A stretch of DNA of 43,280 nt from Persephonella sp. Its GTDB lineage: Bacteria; Aquificota; Aquificia; Aquificales; Hydrogenothermaceae. The notes beneath the pieces are model-generated. The model worked only from the letters and a program-made list of their open reading frames with translations. It ran no database searches and was not told the DNA's origin. A program made the translations under genes and the position numbers. The stretch lies in contig JAUZSJ010000066.1 of the NCBI GenBank assembly GCA_030949555.1, positions 1 through 43,280 of the forward strand. Reading direction: 5' to 3'. Positions 20,134 to 29,727 of the stretch are shown here, piece after piece (position 1 is the stretch's first letter; every line of letters begins with the position of its first letter).

Positions 20134-20868
20134 ATGAGATGGCTGAGAGGTGGTCTGGTTGCTGTAGTCATTTTCGGTTCAGCAACGGCAGCAACAGAAG
20201 ACATAAGGGCAACTGTTCACAATCTTTCCACTTACAGTGACCCTGCAGCAGGAGGTACCAATGAAGTCTGCGTATTCTGTCATACACCTCACGGAGCAAA
20301 CAGTAATTTTAGTGGAGCTCCCCTGTGGAACAAACCTATTGATACAACAGTAACATTTCAGGTTTACGGTGGAGGGCAGACAATAGGTGGGACAACAGTT
20401 GGCCAGCCGGGAGATACATCAAGGGCATGTCTTTCCTGCCACGATGGCGTGAGTGGTGTTAACGTTGTAATAAATGCTCCTGGTTCAGGAAATTACGACC
20501 CGAATGGAATATATCTCAACTACAGAGGCTCAACAGCACCATGGAGAATGCCTCTTCTTTTTGCTGTTGGTAAAAACGGAGCAGGAGGAAATTACGACCT
20601 CAGAGACGACCATCCTATAGGAATGGTTTATAGAGGTAATGAAACAAATCCTCCTGCCAGTCTGAAACCAACATCAACGCCTCTTACTGGGTGGAATACA
20701 TCTGGAGACCCTGACGGAAGTGGAGGGCCTTCTATAGGAGACCTTCTGAGAAATGGAAAGGTTGAATGTGTATCCTGCCACAATCCACACCTGAATGCCC
20801 CAAGATTTTTAAGGTCTGGTGATGGAAATGCAAACAGTAATCTGTGTATGGCATGCCACGACAAATAA
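20134..20868 (+). CDS. OmcE-like tetrahaem c-type cytochrome (paralogue A)
   Basis: Exported cytochrome with signal peptide MRWLRGGLVAVVIFGSATAA and four CXXCH sites: EVCVFCHTPHG, RACLSCHDGV, VECVSCHNPH and LCMACHDK at the very end. The arrangement VHNLS...CVFCHTPH...PLWNK...CLSCHDG is that of Geobacter OmcE, a tetrahaem protein that polymerises into extracellular nanowires. At 244 aa it is close to OmcE in size. Mature protein is Gly/Asn/Thr-rich, as for surface cytochromes. Clearly paralogous to the gene at 30828-31582. Filament formation is inferred from family resemblance. It converges on the minus-strand operon. Confidence 0.82.
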   Translation: MRWLRGGLVAVVIFGSATAATEDIRATVHNLSTYSDPAAGGTNEVCVFCHTPHGANSNFSGAPLWNKPIDTTVTFQVYGGGQTIGGTTVGQPGDTSRACLSCHDGVSGVNVVINAPGSGNYDPNGIYLNYRGSTAPWRMPLLFAVGKNGAGGNYDLRDDHPIGMVYRGNETNPPASLKPTSTPLTGWNTSGDPDGSGGPSIGDLLRNGKVECVSCHNPHLNAPRFLRSGDGNANSNLCMACHDK

Positions 20869-20887
20869 AAAGGGGCCTTTGCCCCTT
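20869..20887 (-). terminator. Rho-independent terminator of the minus-strand cytochrome operon
   Basis: Stem AAGGGGC/GCCCCTT with loop AAAG (minus-strand reading) overlaps the stop codon of the monohaem cytochrome and is followed on the minus strand by TTTTT, then ATTTG. The U tract exists only on that strand, so it mainly ends the operon transcribed from 31.6 kb. Confidence 0.75.
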
Positions 20888-21206
20888 AATGCTGTAGCAT
20901 AAACTTTATCAGTGCATCTAACTCTTCCTCAGACATTGCCCTGAACTTGCCCATCTGAGTTTTCATCATGTTAAATCTGTCTGGCCATATAATAGGGTCT
21001 ACCTGACCCAAAAGAAACTGTTTAAGCTGTTTTGGATTGTTTTTATAAAACTCTGCTATTGTCTTTAGAGAAGGTCCAATGGCGTCTTTTGTTTCCTTAT
21101 GGCAGATAGGACACTGATTCTTTTCAAAGATTTTTTTTCCATCAACTGCATATGAGACCGTAAATACAAGTAGTAATACTGCCGTTAAAACTGATGCTCT
21201 TTTCAT
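20886..21206 (-). CDS. monohaem c-type cytochrome (cytochrome c-552/c8-like)
   Basis: 106-aa periplasmic electron carrier. Start set at ATG 21206 with AGGAGGGG seven bases upstream; the track merges it into a 960-aa frame by indels. Signal peptide MKRASVLTAVLLLVFTVSYA, then GKKIFEKNQCPICHKE with a single CXXCH, DAIGPSLKTIAEFY, and MMKTQMGKFRAMSEEELDAL, which offers Met ligands. The class I fold with a His/Met haem is expected. Likely a soluble shuttle at the end of the multihaem operon. Confidence 0.85.
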   Translation of the reverse strand: MKRASVLTAVLLLVFTVSYAVDGKKIFEKNQCPICHKETKDAIGPSLKTIAEFYKNNPKQLKQFLLGQVDPIIWPDRFNMMKTQMGKFRAMSEEELDALIKFMLQH

Positions 21207-21713
21207 CTTTTTTCCCCTCCTGCTTGTTTTTTTCTGTTTTTCTTCAAGGACTTTAACTTTTGATATTAACCATTTATCTTTTACTTTTTTCAACAGATAC
21301 TTTACTCTGTACTGGATGTATGTTTCAGGAAGAACTATTCTGTTAATTCTTCTATCATAGTAACTGTAAATCCAGATCTCCCTTGTTATAACTTCAGCTT
21401 TTTTTCCACTTACTTTTACAAAATCAAAGTTTAAGTTTTTTAGCTCAGCATCCATAAACAGACCATTCTCGTGCCATGACTGAATCCATATATACAGTTT
21501 TCTTGCCACATCGTAGGTTGCTATATCTTCCATCATTCTGACAAATGTCCTTATATCCCTGTGTCTATCACTTTTGCTCTCCTCAATAATTATCCTGTTA
21601 TACACTTTTATAACTTCCTTAATGTTTTCTACATCAGCCATCTTCCCATAAGAAGGGAATACAAGAACATATATAAAAGTTAGTGTCACAGCTATTTTAA
21701 GGATAGGAATCAT
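21203..21713 (-). CDS. exported NTF2-like protein of unknown function
   Basis: About 170 aa. Start at ATG 21713 (MIPILKIAVTLTFIYVLVFP, a signal peptide or anchor). The body has an alpha-helix, KEVIKVYNRIIIEESKSD, and then strands such as KKAEVITREIWIYSYYDRR and YIQYRVKYLLKKVKDKWLIS, resembling SnoaL/NTF2-like cone folds found on periplasmic proteins. Near its 3' end an indel in an A run fuses it in the track to the next gene; the natural end is KQAGGEKR with a TGA overlapping the monohaem ATG. Ribosome site AGGAGG lies inside its end. Function unknown. Confidence 0.6.
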
Positions 21714-23768
21714 AACCTCCTGCATTTGTGTTGTGACACATTCCCCCTCCTCCACAGGAAGGCGCATATATGCATCTCTGTTGCTCATAGTAGTATTCCA
21801 TCTAAATCCTCTCATTCTCAGCTGTAGTATCCCATTATAGTTGTAGTTGTAAGGCTCTGGCATTGTCTCATATCCTATAAGTCTTGATACAGGAGAGCCG
21901 TGAGGGACTGCAACGTGACATTCAACACATGCAATTGTTCTCATAGGCATAGGTCTCCACATCATATGTACTTCTGCTTGAGTGAGGTCATGACAGTTTG
22001 TACAGAAAAGACCTTGAGTAGAGTTATTTTTAACGTCAAGAGTAGTATATAAAGTTCCATCTGGTTTAGTAGGCCAGTTTGTGTTAGGACCCTTTAGCAT
22101 AAATTTATGGGTTGAGCCGTGGGGACCTCTTGGGTCAACACCGTCTTCTGCATCAGCACCGTGACAGTCTGTACAGTACATTGTCTGATTTCCCACATTT
22201 GCATTCCATGGAGGAAGAAGCTGTGCAGGAGTCAATGGGTCAGCATACCTGCCATTTGCCTGATTCCATCCACTCAGTGTCCCCATCTCGTTTGTTGTCA
22301 TAACAACAGGATGGGCAGACCTGTTGTACGGATTAAACTCACATGACTGGTCTGTAAGAACTATGTTTGATTGAGAAGATATAAACTGTGTTGTACAGTC
22401 TCCTGATGGACTGTCTCCAAGACCCCATCTGGAATGACATTTCATACATATCTGGTACTCTTTCTGAGCTTCAGCTATTGTGTTGTAGGTTGTTGGCTGT
22501 GTCCACCTGGAGGGCCATACAGGTTCAACACCATAGACACCCTGAAGCACATTGGATACAGCATTTGATGGGTTCTGGGGATACCAGCCTGATGCATCGG
22601 CAGGTGTTGCATGGTTTCCAGGAGATGCTTTGTGAGGATTGTGGCAGTCCATACATTCAGCATGTTTTGAATCGCTAAACTTAACGCTGAACGTTCCTGC
22701 CGGATCTATTTCTGTAGATGTGTAACCGTATAAAACATCTAATATTGTATGAATCCCAGATATTGTCTTTACAGGATGACCAAATGGTCTGTCTGGTGGC
22801 AGTAATGTTTCTATATCCTTCGCTCCACCGTTGCCATGACATGGAGCTGTATTTGAAGCTGAAGATGCTCCAGTAAAACATGTATTTTCTTCTACTTTCC
22901 TGAGCAGTGGCTTACCCTGTGAGTGGTGGGGTGTATGGCAGTTTCCACATCCTAAATCTGCAACAGTAACAGGGGAACCCTCTCCATACTTTGAAGTTAC
23001 ATTTGGGTCCGTATAGGTCAGGGTCTGTGTATCATGTGCACTGCCTGTCCATCCAGGTTTATCGTGACAGGAGATACATGTCTGCTTGAAATCCTGTGCA
23101 AGATTACCAACATCTACCCTTAGAAACTGCTTGTTTTGCTTATGGGGGTCGTGACAGGAAGTGCATTCAACATAAGATTTCCCCCCATAATTGTAGAGCT
23201 TTATAGGAGGAAGGGGATTAGGGTTTCTAAGTTCTACAGTTTTTACTGTTCCATCCCCAAATGTTTTCTGGATGTTAGGATTATACTCTACTGCAACTGG
23301 ATGATGAACAGACAGGTCTGAGCCTATGAAAGTCCTGAGGGTTGACGGCAGTGTTCCATCCGGGTTAACATTCTGCATCTGTATAATACTGTTTCCAAGC
23401 TCTGTTCCTCTAACAATATAAACGGCACCTATTGCTACTGTTCCATCATGGCAGGACAGACACTGTCTTGAAACAATACCTGGCTGTCCCTCAACCTCTG
23501 AAAGTTGCATTGGAGTAGGATAGTTTATCCTTCCAATAAACTCACTGTCATATAGATTGTAAACAGTAGTTGGCATTTTCCTGTTCCACAGAGGTGTTCC
23601 TTCCCTCTCATGGTGGGGAATATGACAGAAAACGCATATCTCTGTCTCTGTTACAGCTTTTACATTTCCAGGTCCAGTTATAGACAGGTTATGAAGTGTC
23701 TGCTCTATTCCAGCATGTGTAGAAAAGACCATTCCTGTAATCAAGATAATAATCTTTGCTATCTTCAT
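21697..23768 (-). CDS. large decahaem c-type cytochrome (paralogue A)
   Basis: About 690 aa, exported (MKIAKIIILITGMVFSTHAG). Ten CXXCH sites: CVFCH, CLSCH, CTSCH, CISCH, CGNCH, CMDCH, CMKCH, CTDCH, CTNCH and CVECH. One CX12CH (CFTGASSASNTAPCH) is conserved in the second copy at 39 kb. The start HNLSITGPG...CVFCHIPHH...PLWNR is the same OmcE-like module as in the tetrahaem genes. The frame error near 21760 hides the true C-terminus, which reads SCGGGGMCHNTNAGGYDSYP and stop at 21697; the track's 960-aa product is not real. Its ATG overlaps the stop of the NHL protein. Likely a periplasmic or surface electron conduit. Confidence 0.85.
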
Positions 23769-24761
23769 CTTGGAGCACTTCCTTTCAGGTACTTCAACAC
23801 CTGAATTCTCATGTTGTAAGAATCGCTGATAAATATGTGGTCATCTTTTGAGATAGATATATCAGCAGGATAGGCAAACTGACCTTTTTCCTGTTCCATA
23901 GCTACCAATTACGAGAAGCAGTCTTCCTTTCTGGTCAAAAATCTGAACAGCCGACAGTAGCGTGTCTGAAACATATATATTTCCATCACTATCAACAGCT
24001 ATTCCCCGGGGGTTTGCGAATGTTCCAATCACTGTTCCTCTTTCTCCAAACATACGGAGAAACTTTCCGTTCCTGTCAAATATCTGAATTCTTGCATTCA
24101 TTGAATCTACAACATACAGGTTTCCTTTCCTGTCTAATGTTATAAATGTAGGTCTGTTAAACTCCCCTTTTCCTGTTCCTGTTTTTCCTATTTTCATAAT
24201 CAGTTTTCCATCTTTCAGGGAAACAACATATATCTTTCCTCCTACAGTATCTGTAATAAACAGCCTGTCCCTTTCGTTGTCTACAGCAAGTCCTGTAGGC
24301 CTGATTATCATTGTAGAGCCTATTTTCCCAAGGAAATCTCCATCCTCATTTGTTATAAAAACTGTTCCCAGTACAGAGTCTGAAACATAAATCCTTCCCC
24401 TCTTATCAACAGCAACATCTATAGGAGAAGATAGGGAGTAATCTCCAATATGGTCAACAATCTTTACTGACTTTCTTTTGAAATCAAAGATAAACACAGC
24501 CTTTGAACCTGTATCTGTGAAGTAAAGTTTGTTTCCTTTTATACAGGAACCAAAGGGTTTAATCATCATCTTTTTTTCTTTCCAAAAACCAAGTCAACAA
24601 GTTTACTGAAAAAACCTCTTTCTTCTTCAAAATCACCAACTTTTTAATCTCTCTCACAAACTGTACTTTAAGGTCACGTCTGGCGGTGGCGGCCAGACAA
24701 TTCTTTCTTCTGCCTTCAGATAAACTGTAAAAACAAGAAAGATAATAAATACATATCTCAT
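23765..24761 (-). CDS. exported NHL-repeat beta-propeller protein (paralogue A), frameshifted
   Basis: Reconstructed from MRYVFIIFLVFTVYLKAEE (signal peptide, start 24761) through IVWPPPPDVTLK and GFFSKLVDLVFG to the track ORF. NHL blades follow: PIDVAVDKRGRIYVSDS, PTGLAVDNERDRLFITDT, PTFITLDRKGNLYVVDS, PRGIAVDSDGNIYVSDT and, after an A-run indel near 23885, YPADISISKDDHIFISDSYN. Six blades fit a closed propeller. The N-terminal module (WPxPP...VFG...KPFG) is shared with the two other NHL proteins here. No catalytic residues are seen; a scaffold or cytochrome-docking role is an inference. The stop overlaps the decahaem ATG. Confidence 0.82.
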
Positions 24762-24771
24762 TTTCAGCCCC

Positions 24772-27104
24772 TTAGAAAACTCTGTAAACTTTAAACTGTG
24801 TTATATAGTTATGTCTTTTCCCATAATTCTCGTTATCTTCATAAAAGTACTGAAAGTCCCACTTGAAAAACAGACTTCTGATTCTGTAATCAATGCCTGT
24901 TGAAAGAGTGGCATAATTTGTGTTGTAATAAGAGTCTCTATGAACATCAAGTGATAATCTGTAAAGGAGTCTCCGGGTTATTTTATAACTCAGGTTCATA
25001 TTGGCATAAGGATACATCCTCTCAGGTCTGTTTTTTCCGTAGTAGTATTTCATGCCGATAACTGAGCTTAGCCTTCCATTCCATCCAAGGAGTTTTCTGT
25101 ACCTGAGGGCATTTGATATCTCAAGATTGTCGTAATTCGTCTGGGTAAATCCTCCTGATGGTCTATAGTATTTACTGTCCTGGTAGTAATAGTTGATACT
25201 GTGTTCAAACCTGAGATTATTTAAGAGGTATGCATTAAATCGTTCATTTATGTTGTATGTAGTGCTTTTATCGTTCTTGCTGGAGTTATACTCAGAAGCA
25301 GAGCCTGAAAGTGTAAAGTCAGAATCAAGGAAGGAAAATCTCTTGTTTATTCCTCCATTTACTGAAACTGTTCCTCCAACTCTGTTTATATTTCCTGATT
25401 CTATCTGACCTGATAAACCTGTTCCACCAAAAACAGAAAACGTTTCCGACAGATACTTATTATAAGTAATATTTACTCCTGTATTGAGAAGTTTCTGGTC
25501 TGCATTGGTTCCTGAGGATGTGAAAAGTATAAGATTGTGGTTTAAGTTCCAGTTTTCATTGATTACATATGCCATGTTTTCGTTAAAAGAGAAAAAGGTT
25601 AGCTGATAATCCCTTGAATCAGAGCGGGTTGCAGACAGTCCAAAATTTGCCGTTAGTTTTTCTGAAGGCATCCACATATAATTAATATTTCCTGTCAGAT
25701 TTTTTATGTCAGAATAGGAGTTACTGTAATACCTTAGATTTGAGTTCAGATTTGATTTCTTTGATATCCTCCATCTGTAATCCATATTAAAGTTGTTTAT
25801 ATCCTGATACACTTTTCTGTATGAAGATATATTCGGGTATCTCTGTATGTAATCATCTATATTCTTTTTGTATGCTATGTTCAGAGCTTTGTTAATCCAG
25901 TTTTTTCCGTAGCTTAAAGAAAACTCTTCAGATTTTCTATCTTCTGAAAAATCTATACCTGTTGATTTTGACTTGGATTTTCTGTAACTGTAATTGACAT
26001 TCGAGTTAATCAGTCTCACACTTCCAAAAAGACCGTAAGCATCTGTTTTTCTTTCTATATAAGAAGTTCTATCATAATATGTGTACCACAGGGGGGACTG
26101 GGTTCTTCTGGCAAAAAGGTTAATAGGAAACCTTGAACTTTTCAGCATGTTAAACTCAATGTCATATCCAACAAGCTTTGAGGTAGAATCTGTCTTTGAA
26201 CTTCCTGTTTTTTGAGTAGAGTCCTCCCTAACAAAGTTTCCTCCTAATCTATATGTAAGCAATCTCGGACTGTACACATAGCCCTCGTAATTCAGCTCGT
26301 AATACTGTCTGAAAGATCTCCTTGTTGTCCTTCTATAAGGGTCTTTGTAGTTTTCCATCTTGTATGTAAATTCAACCTTACCCCAAAACCCTCTCTGTTT
26401 ATGGGTAAGCATATAAGCAGGAACAAAGAAAACAGCACCTATAATTTTCTTGTACAGAGGTATTTTTGGTTTTTCTTCCTCAAACAGGCTTATCTCTTCC
26501 TCTTCAAATTCTGGCATAACCTTTTCTTCTTCAACAACTGTTCCTTCTCTTTTCTCCTCTGTCTTTTTAACTTTTTCTGTAACCTTTTTTCTTCTAACTT
26601 TTCTTCTAAAACAAACTGTTTTTCCTTTGCAACCTTTGTTATGTCAGTCTTCACAATAACAGAACTTATGGGAAGTTTATTCTGAATCTCCTTCAGGAGG
26701 TTGTAGTTGTCAAAAAGTCCATATCTTACTGTATAAAAACCTCTGTCTGTTCTGTATATAAAAGCCCCATCTCTCAGCTCTTCCGGTAATTTTTTCAGGA
26801 ATCTTTCAGCATTTTCTTTCTTTTTGAAAGAGCCAAGCTGGAGAGAAAAAAACTTCTCTTTTTCTGTTTTAAAAACTTTCTCTTTTCTGGTCGCTGTGTC
26901 CTGAGCAATCAACATCCTCACTCTATAAACATCTGGCAGAACTTTCTCTGGACTTTCTGGTTCACTTTTTTTTGTCTTTTTGCTCCTTTCTGTATAGTAT
27001 CCCTGAGATGAAGCAGAAGCTGATATAGCAAAATAGTTCAGTGTGCTCACATTTGTTAAAGCTACCCCCGTAATAAGTGCAGTAATAAGGTACCTTTTTT
27101 TCAT
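24772..27104 (-). CDS. SPOR-domain/outer-membrane beta-barrel fusion protein (one frameshift)
   Basis: The track gives two ORFs, but an indel in the A run near 26590 joins them: VTEKVKKTEEKREGTVVEEE leads straight into the barrel ORF. The N-terminus MKKRYLITALITGVALTNVS is a signal peptide. Residues ~85-150 (FFSLQLGSFKKKENAERFLK, GFYTVRYGLF) form a SPOR domain, which binds denuded peptidoglycan. A Glu/Lys-rich linker follows. The C-terminal ~530 residues alternate polar and aromatic residues with many Tyr/Asn/Ser strands and end in YRVF, a typical outer-membrane barrel end. About 777 aa. Within a multihaem locus the barrel is a candidate MtrB/OmbB-like porin, although no specific family motif is recognised. 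Confidence 0.75.
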
Positions 27105-27135
27105 CCCTTCCCACCAATTGGTTATTTTTCATGAA

Positions 27136-28086
27136 CTACCACTTTAAGGTCCTTTTTGCATCATTTAGCAGTGCTTCATACTTCTCCTTTCTCAGCTTAT
27201 CTGTAAGTTCCTTTCTCAGTTTCTCTTTTATCTGTTCAAAAGAAACAATCCGTGATGGTCTTTTCCCCTCAATTTTTATTATGTGAAATCCAAGCTCTGT
27301 CTCTATTATTTTGCTTACCTGTCCTACTTTAAGCTTATATATCTCTTCTTCTACCTTCTTCTCAAACCGTCCTTTATGAACAAATCCTATCTCTCCTCCT
27401 TTTATCCTGCTCAGGTCATCTGAGTATCTGTAAGCCACATCCCCAAAATCTTTTCCAGCCATTATTTCCTTATAGGCTTTTTCTGCCCTTTCTTTTGCTA
27501 TCTGCCTCCCTTTAGGTTTTGAAGGATCAACCTTTATGTATATGTATCTGATTTTCAGTGCCTCTGGTTCTTTGAATTTATACTTATTCTTTTCATAGTA
27601 CTCCCTTAGCTGCTCATCTGTAAGTTTTACATTCACATATTTATTTAGTAGCTGGTCTATCATCAACCTTTTCTTCAGCTCTTCCCTGAACTGCTTCAGA
27701 GTAATACCTGTCTCCTTCAGCATTCTCTCGAGATTTTTCTTTGATTTGTACCTTTTTTCCAGTTCTTCCATCAGTTTGTCTATCTGATTCTCAGGCACTT
27801 TTATTCCTTTCTTCTTTGCCTCATAATACAGAAGTTCTCTGTTTATCAGGTAATTTAATGCTTTTTTTCTCAGTTCCTTCTTTTTTTCCTCTGTAAGGTT
27901 TCTGTGATAAAAATTCATAGGAAGGAGAACTTTCATGTATCTCTGAACGTCCATCTCTGTAATCTTTTTATCTCCTACCTCTGCAACAATCTTTTTTTTC
28001 ATTTCAGGGTCTATCTTCCAGCCAAATCCCTGATAGGCATATGCGAAAGCCATAAATCCAAAAAATGCCATTAAAATCTTTTTCAT
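27136..28086 (-). CDS. SurA/PpiC-like periplasmic peptidyl-prolyl isomerase
   Basis: Exported foldase with signal peptide MKKILMAFFGFMAFAYA. A SurA-N-like helical region (residues ~30-170; KKKIVAEVGDKKITEMDVQR, LINRELLYYEAKKKG, TGITLKQFREELKKRLM) precedes a parvulin domain: KIRYIYIKVDP, FGDVAYRYSDDLSRIKGGEIGF and KIIETELGFHIIKIEGKRP, with the conserved GFHIIK motif. 316 aa. It could fold the barrel protein or the proline-rich cytochromes encoded next to it. As I recall, prolyl isomerases accompany Geobacter nanowire cytochrome clusters. Confidence 0.9.
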   Translation of the reverse strand: MKKILMAFFGFMAFAYAYQGFGWKIDPEMKKKIVAEVGDKKITEMDVQRYMKVLLPMNFYHRNLTEEKKKELRKKALNYLINRELLYYEAKKKGIKVPENQIDKLMEELEKRYKSKKNLERMLKETGITLKQFREELKKRLMIDQLLNKYVNVKLTDEQLREYYEKNKYKFKEPEALKIRYIYIKVDPSKPKGRQIAKERAEKAYKEIMAGKDFGDVAYRYSDDLSRIKGGEIGFVHKGRFEKKVEEEIYKLKVGQVSKIIETELGFHIIKIEGKRPSRIVSFEQIKEKLRKELTDKLRKEKYEALLNDAKRTLKW

Positions 28087-28096
28087 AATCTCTCCT

Positions 28097-29091
28097 TCAT
28101 TTCATGTATTGGAATATCTGTATCCTCTTATTGAACGAATCAACAACATAAATCCTGTCTTCCTCATCCACATATAAGCCTGCAGGAAGTAAAAATTTTG
28201 CTGGCTCTGTACCGGCTTCTCCCACATAATAAAGAACTTCTCCTTCTGGAGAAAAAATCTGGAAGTTATTAAATGCCGCGTCAACAACATATATATTTCC
28301 ATCACTATCAACGCCAATACCCTTAGGGCGTGCAAATCTGCCGGGTATATTACCATTACCACCTATTGTCATAACATGCTCAAAATCTTTACTGAAAATC
28401 TGGATTCTAAACAGCTGAGTATCTGTAACGTAGATGTTCCCGTTTTTTCTGTTAATAGCTATATTAGTAGGATAGTTAAACTTCCCGTCTTTATCTCCTC
28501 TATATCCAAACCCTCTAATAAAATTTCCATTGAAATCATAAACCTTCACCCTGTGGATCAAAGGTATCAAACCACCATAAACCCTTTCTAAGTTGTCATC
28601 AACTGCTATACCAACAGGTTTTTTAAACTCATCCTTTTTTCCTACAGCAAAACAAGTTTTCCTTTACTGTCAAATCCGAAAACTTTCTTTAAGGCTGCAT
28701 CCGAAACAAAAAGCACATTCAGTTTTTTAGAATAAGCAAGATTCATAGGGAGTCTGAGTCTGACAGGAAGCTCTAAAATCTTTAAATTCCCTGTTTTAAA
28801 ACTGTAAGAAAAAATAACTCCATGAGCTGTATCTGTAAAAAACAGAAAACCTTTAGCATAAACAACCCCATACGGCTTTCCTATAAAGTCAGGACTTGCC
28901 AGTTCACTCTCTTCTCCAAAAACAATTTCAAAAAAGCTACTTTTCCTCTCGTAATCATAAGGAGGAACCTGACCAACATATTTAATATGGGGCTTTACTC
29001 CCGGTTTTGGCTTGGGAAAAAGAATCTCTTTAGCCTGAGCTCCAAAAAAAATACATATACATAAGCTTAAAACTACTGTTTTATAACGCAT
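28097..29091 (-). CDS. exported NHL-repeat beta-propeller protein (paralogue B), frameshifted
   Basis: Two track ORFs form one gene. The N-terminus MRYKTVVLSLCICIFFGAQA is a signal peptide, then ILFPKPKPGVKPHIKYVGQV and SFFEIVFGEESELASP, the shared NHL-family cap, then IGKPYGVVYAKG. Around 28570-28650 several indels obscure VGKKDEFKKPVGIAVDD. Blades continue with YPTNIAINRKNGNIYVTDT, RPKGIGVDSDGNIYVVDA and LPAGLYVDEEDRIYVVDS. Ends IQIFQYMK, like the C-terminus of paralogue C. Its start overlaps the end of the tetrahaem gene by 11 bp. Confidence 0.83.
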
Positions 29092-29725
29092 GACACCCTG
29101 TGCACAGTTTACTTCCTCTGCTTTTTGCTCTCAGAAATAACGGATTTGCGGTGTGGGGATCGTGACAGCTTGCACACTGTATTCTTCCGTTATAATCTTT
29201 AATAAGATCGTAAACAAAATGTTTTTTTCCTGCCCATCCAATCAGTGGGCTGTTGTAAGGTTTGAGATATCTTTTATCTTTCTGGTAAATAACAAATACA
29301 GGATGACTGTGAACGCTTGTCCCTGCTGAAGACTTTCCAAATGTTATGTTTGGAGCGTTCGCCCCGTCATGACAGCTGAGGCATACCATAGAAGAAGGTG
29401 CAACATCCTTCAGCACTGGACCTTTTCTCGTCTGTCCATAAACGGGAAATTTATCTACCTCTTTTGTAGGGTCCCACCTGTATTCCACATCAACAAATGT
29501 AACATCTATATTCTGGGTGTGACACCACATACACAGAGCAAGACTGTACTCTCCCGCTATATTTGGATTTAGAAATCTGCCCTTATACTCAGCAAGGTTA
29601 TGTTTAGTGCTCCTTATTCCCTTCTCATACTCTCCTCCTTCCTCCACAGGAAGGGAAACAAAATCATCAGCAGCATATAGATAAGCGGTCAGCAAAAAAA
29701 ATAGAAATAAATAAGGAAAAATCAT
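29081..29725 (-). CDS. tetrahaem c-type cytochrome, OmcE-like (paralogue B, divergent)
   Basis: 214 aa with signal peptide MIFPYLFLFFLLTAYLYA. Four CXXCH sites: ALCMWCHTQN, MVCLSCHDGA, IQCASCHDPH and KLCTGCHAL at the C-terminus. It keeps the family plan KHNL...CxxCHT...CLSCHDG...HPVFV...CHDPH, but the glycine-rich loop of the other two tetrahaem proteins is replaced by a charged segment. It lies between two NHL genes, so each of the two operonic tetrahaem genes is paired with an NHL gene just downstream. It may be a filament cap or adaptor rather than the main subunit; that is inference. Confidence 0.83.
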   Translation of the reverse strand: MIFPYLFLFFLLTAYLYAADDFVSLPVEEGGEYEKGIRSTKHNLAEYKGRFLNPNIAGEYSLALCMWCHTQNIDVTFVDVEYRWDPTKEVDKFPVYGQTRKGPVLKDVAPSSMVCLSCHDGANAPNITFGKSSAGTSVHSHPVFVIYQKDKRYLKPYNSPLIGWAGKKHFVYDLIKDYNGRIQCASCHDPHTANPLFLRAKSRGSKLCTGCHAL

Positions 29726-29727
29726 TG

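Noticed and set aside
21697-21780. CX5CH haem site (CGGGGMCH) at the end of the decahaem protein
   Set aside because: The first Cys is not present in the second copy, which ends in NPLCHPAH; only the final CH is shared.
20886-23768. 960-aa fusion of decahaem cytochrome, NTF2-like domain and monohaem cytochrome
   Set aside because: Internal signal peptides, ribosome sites and ATG starts at 21713 and 21206, plus homology of the decahaem C-terminus to the second copy, show three overlapping genes merged by indels.
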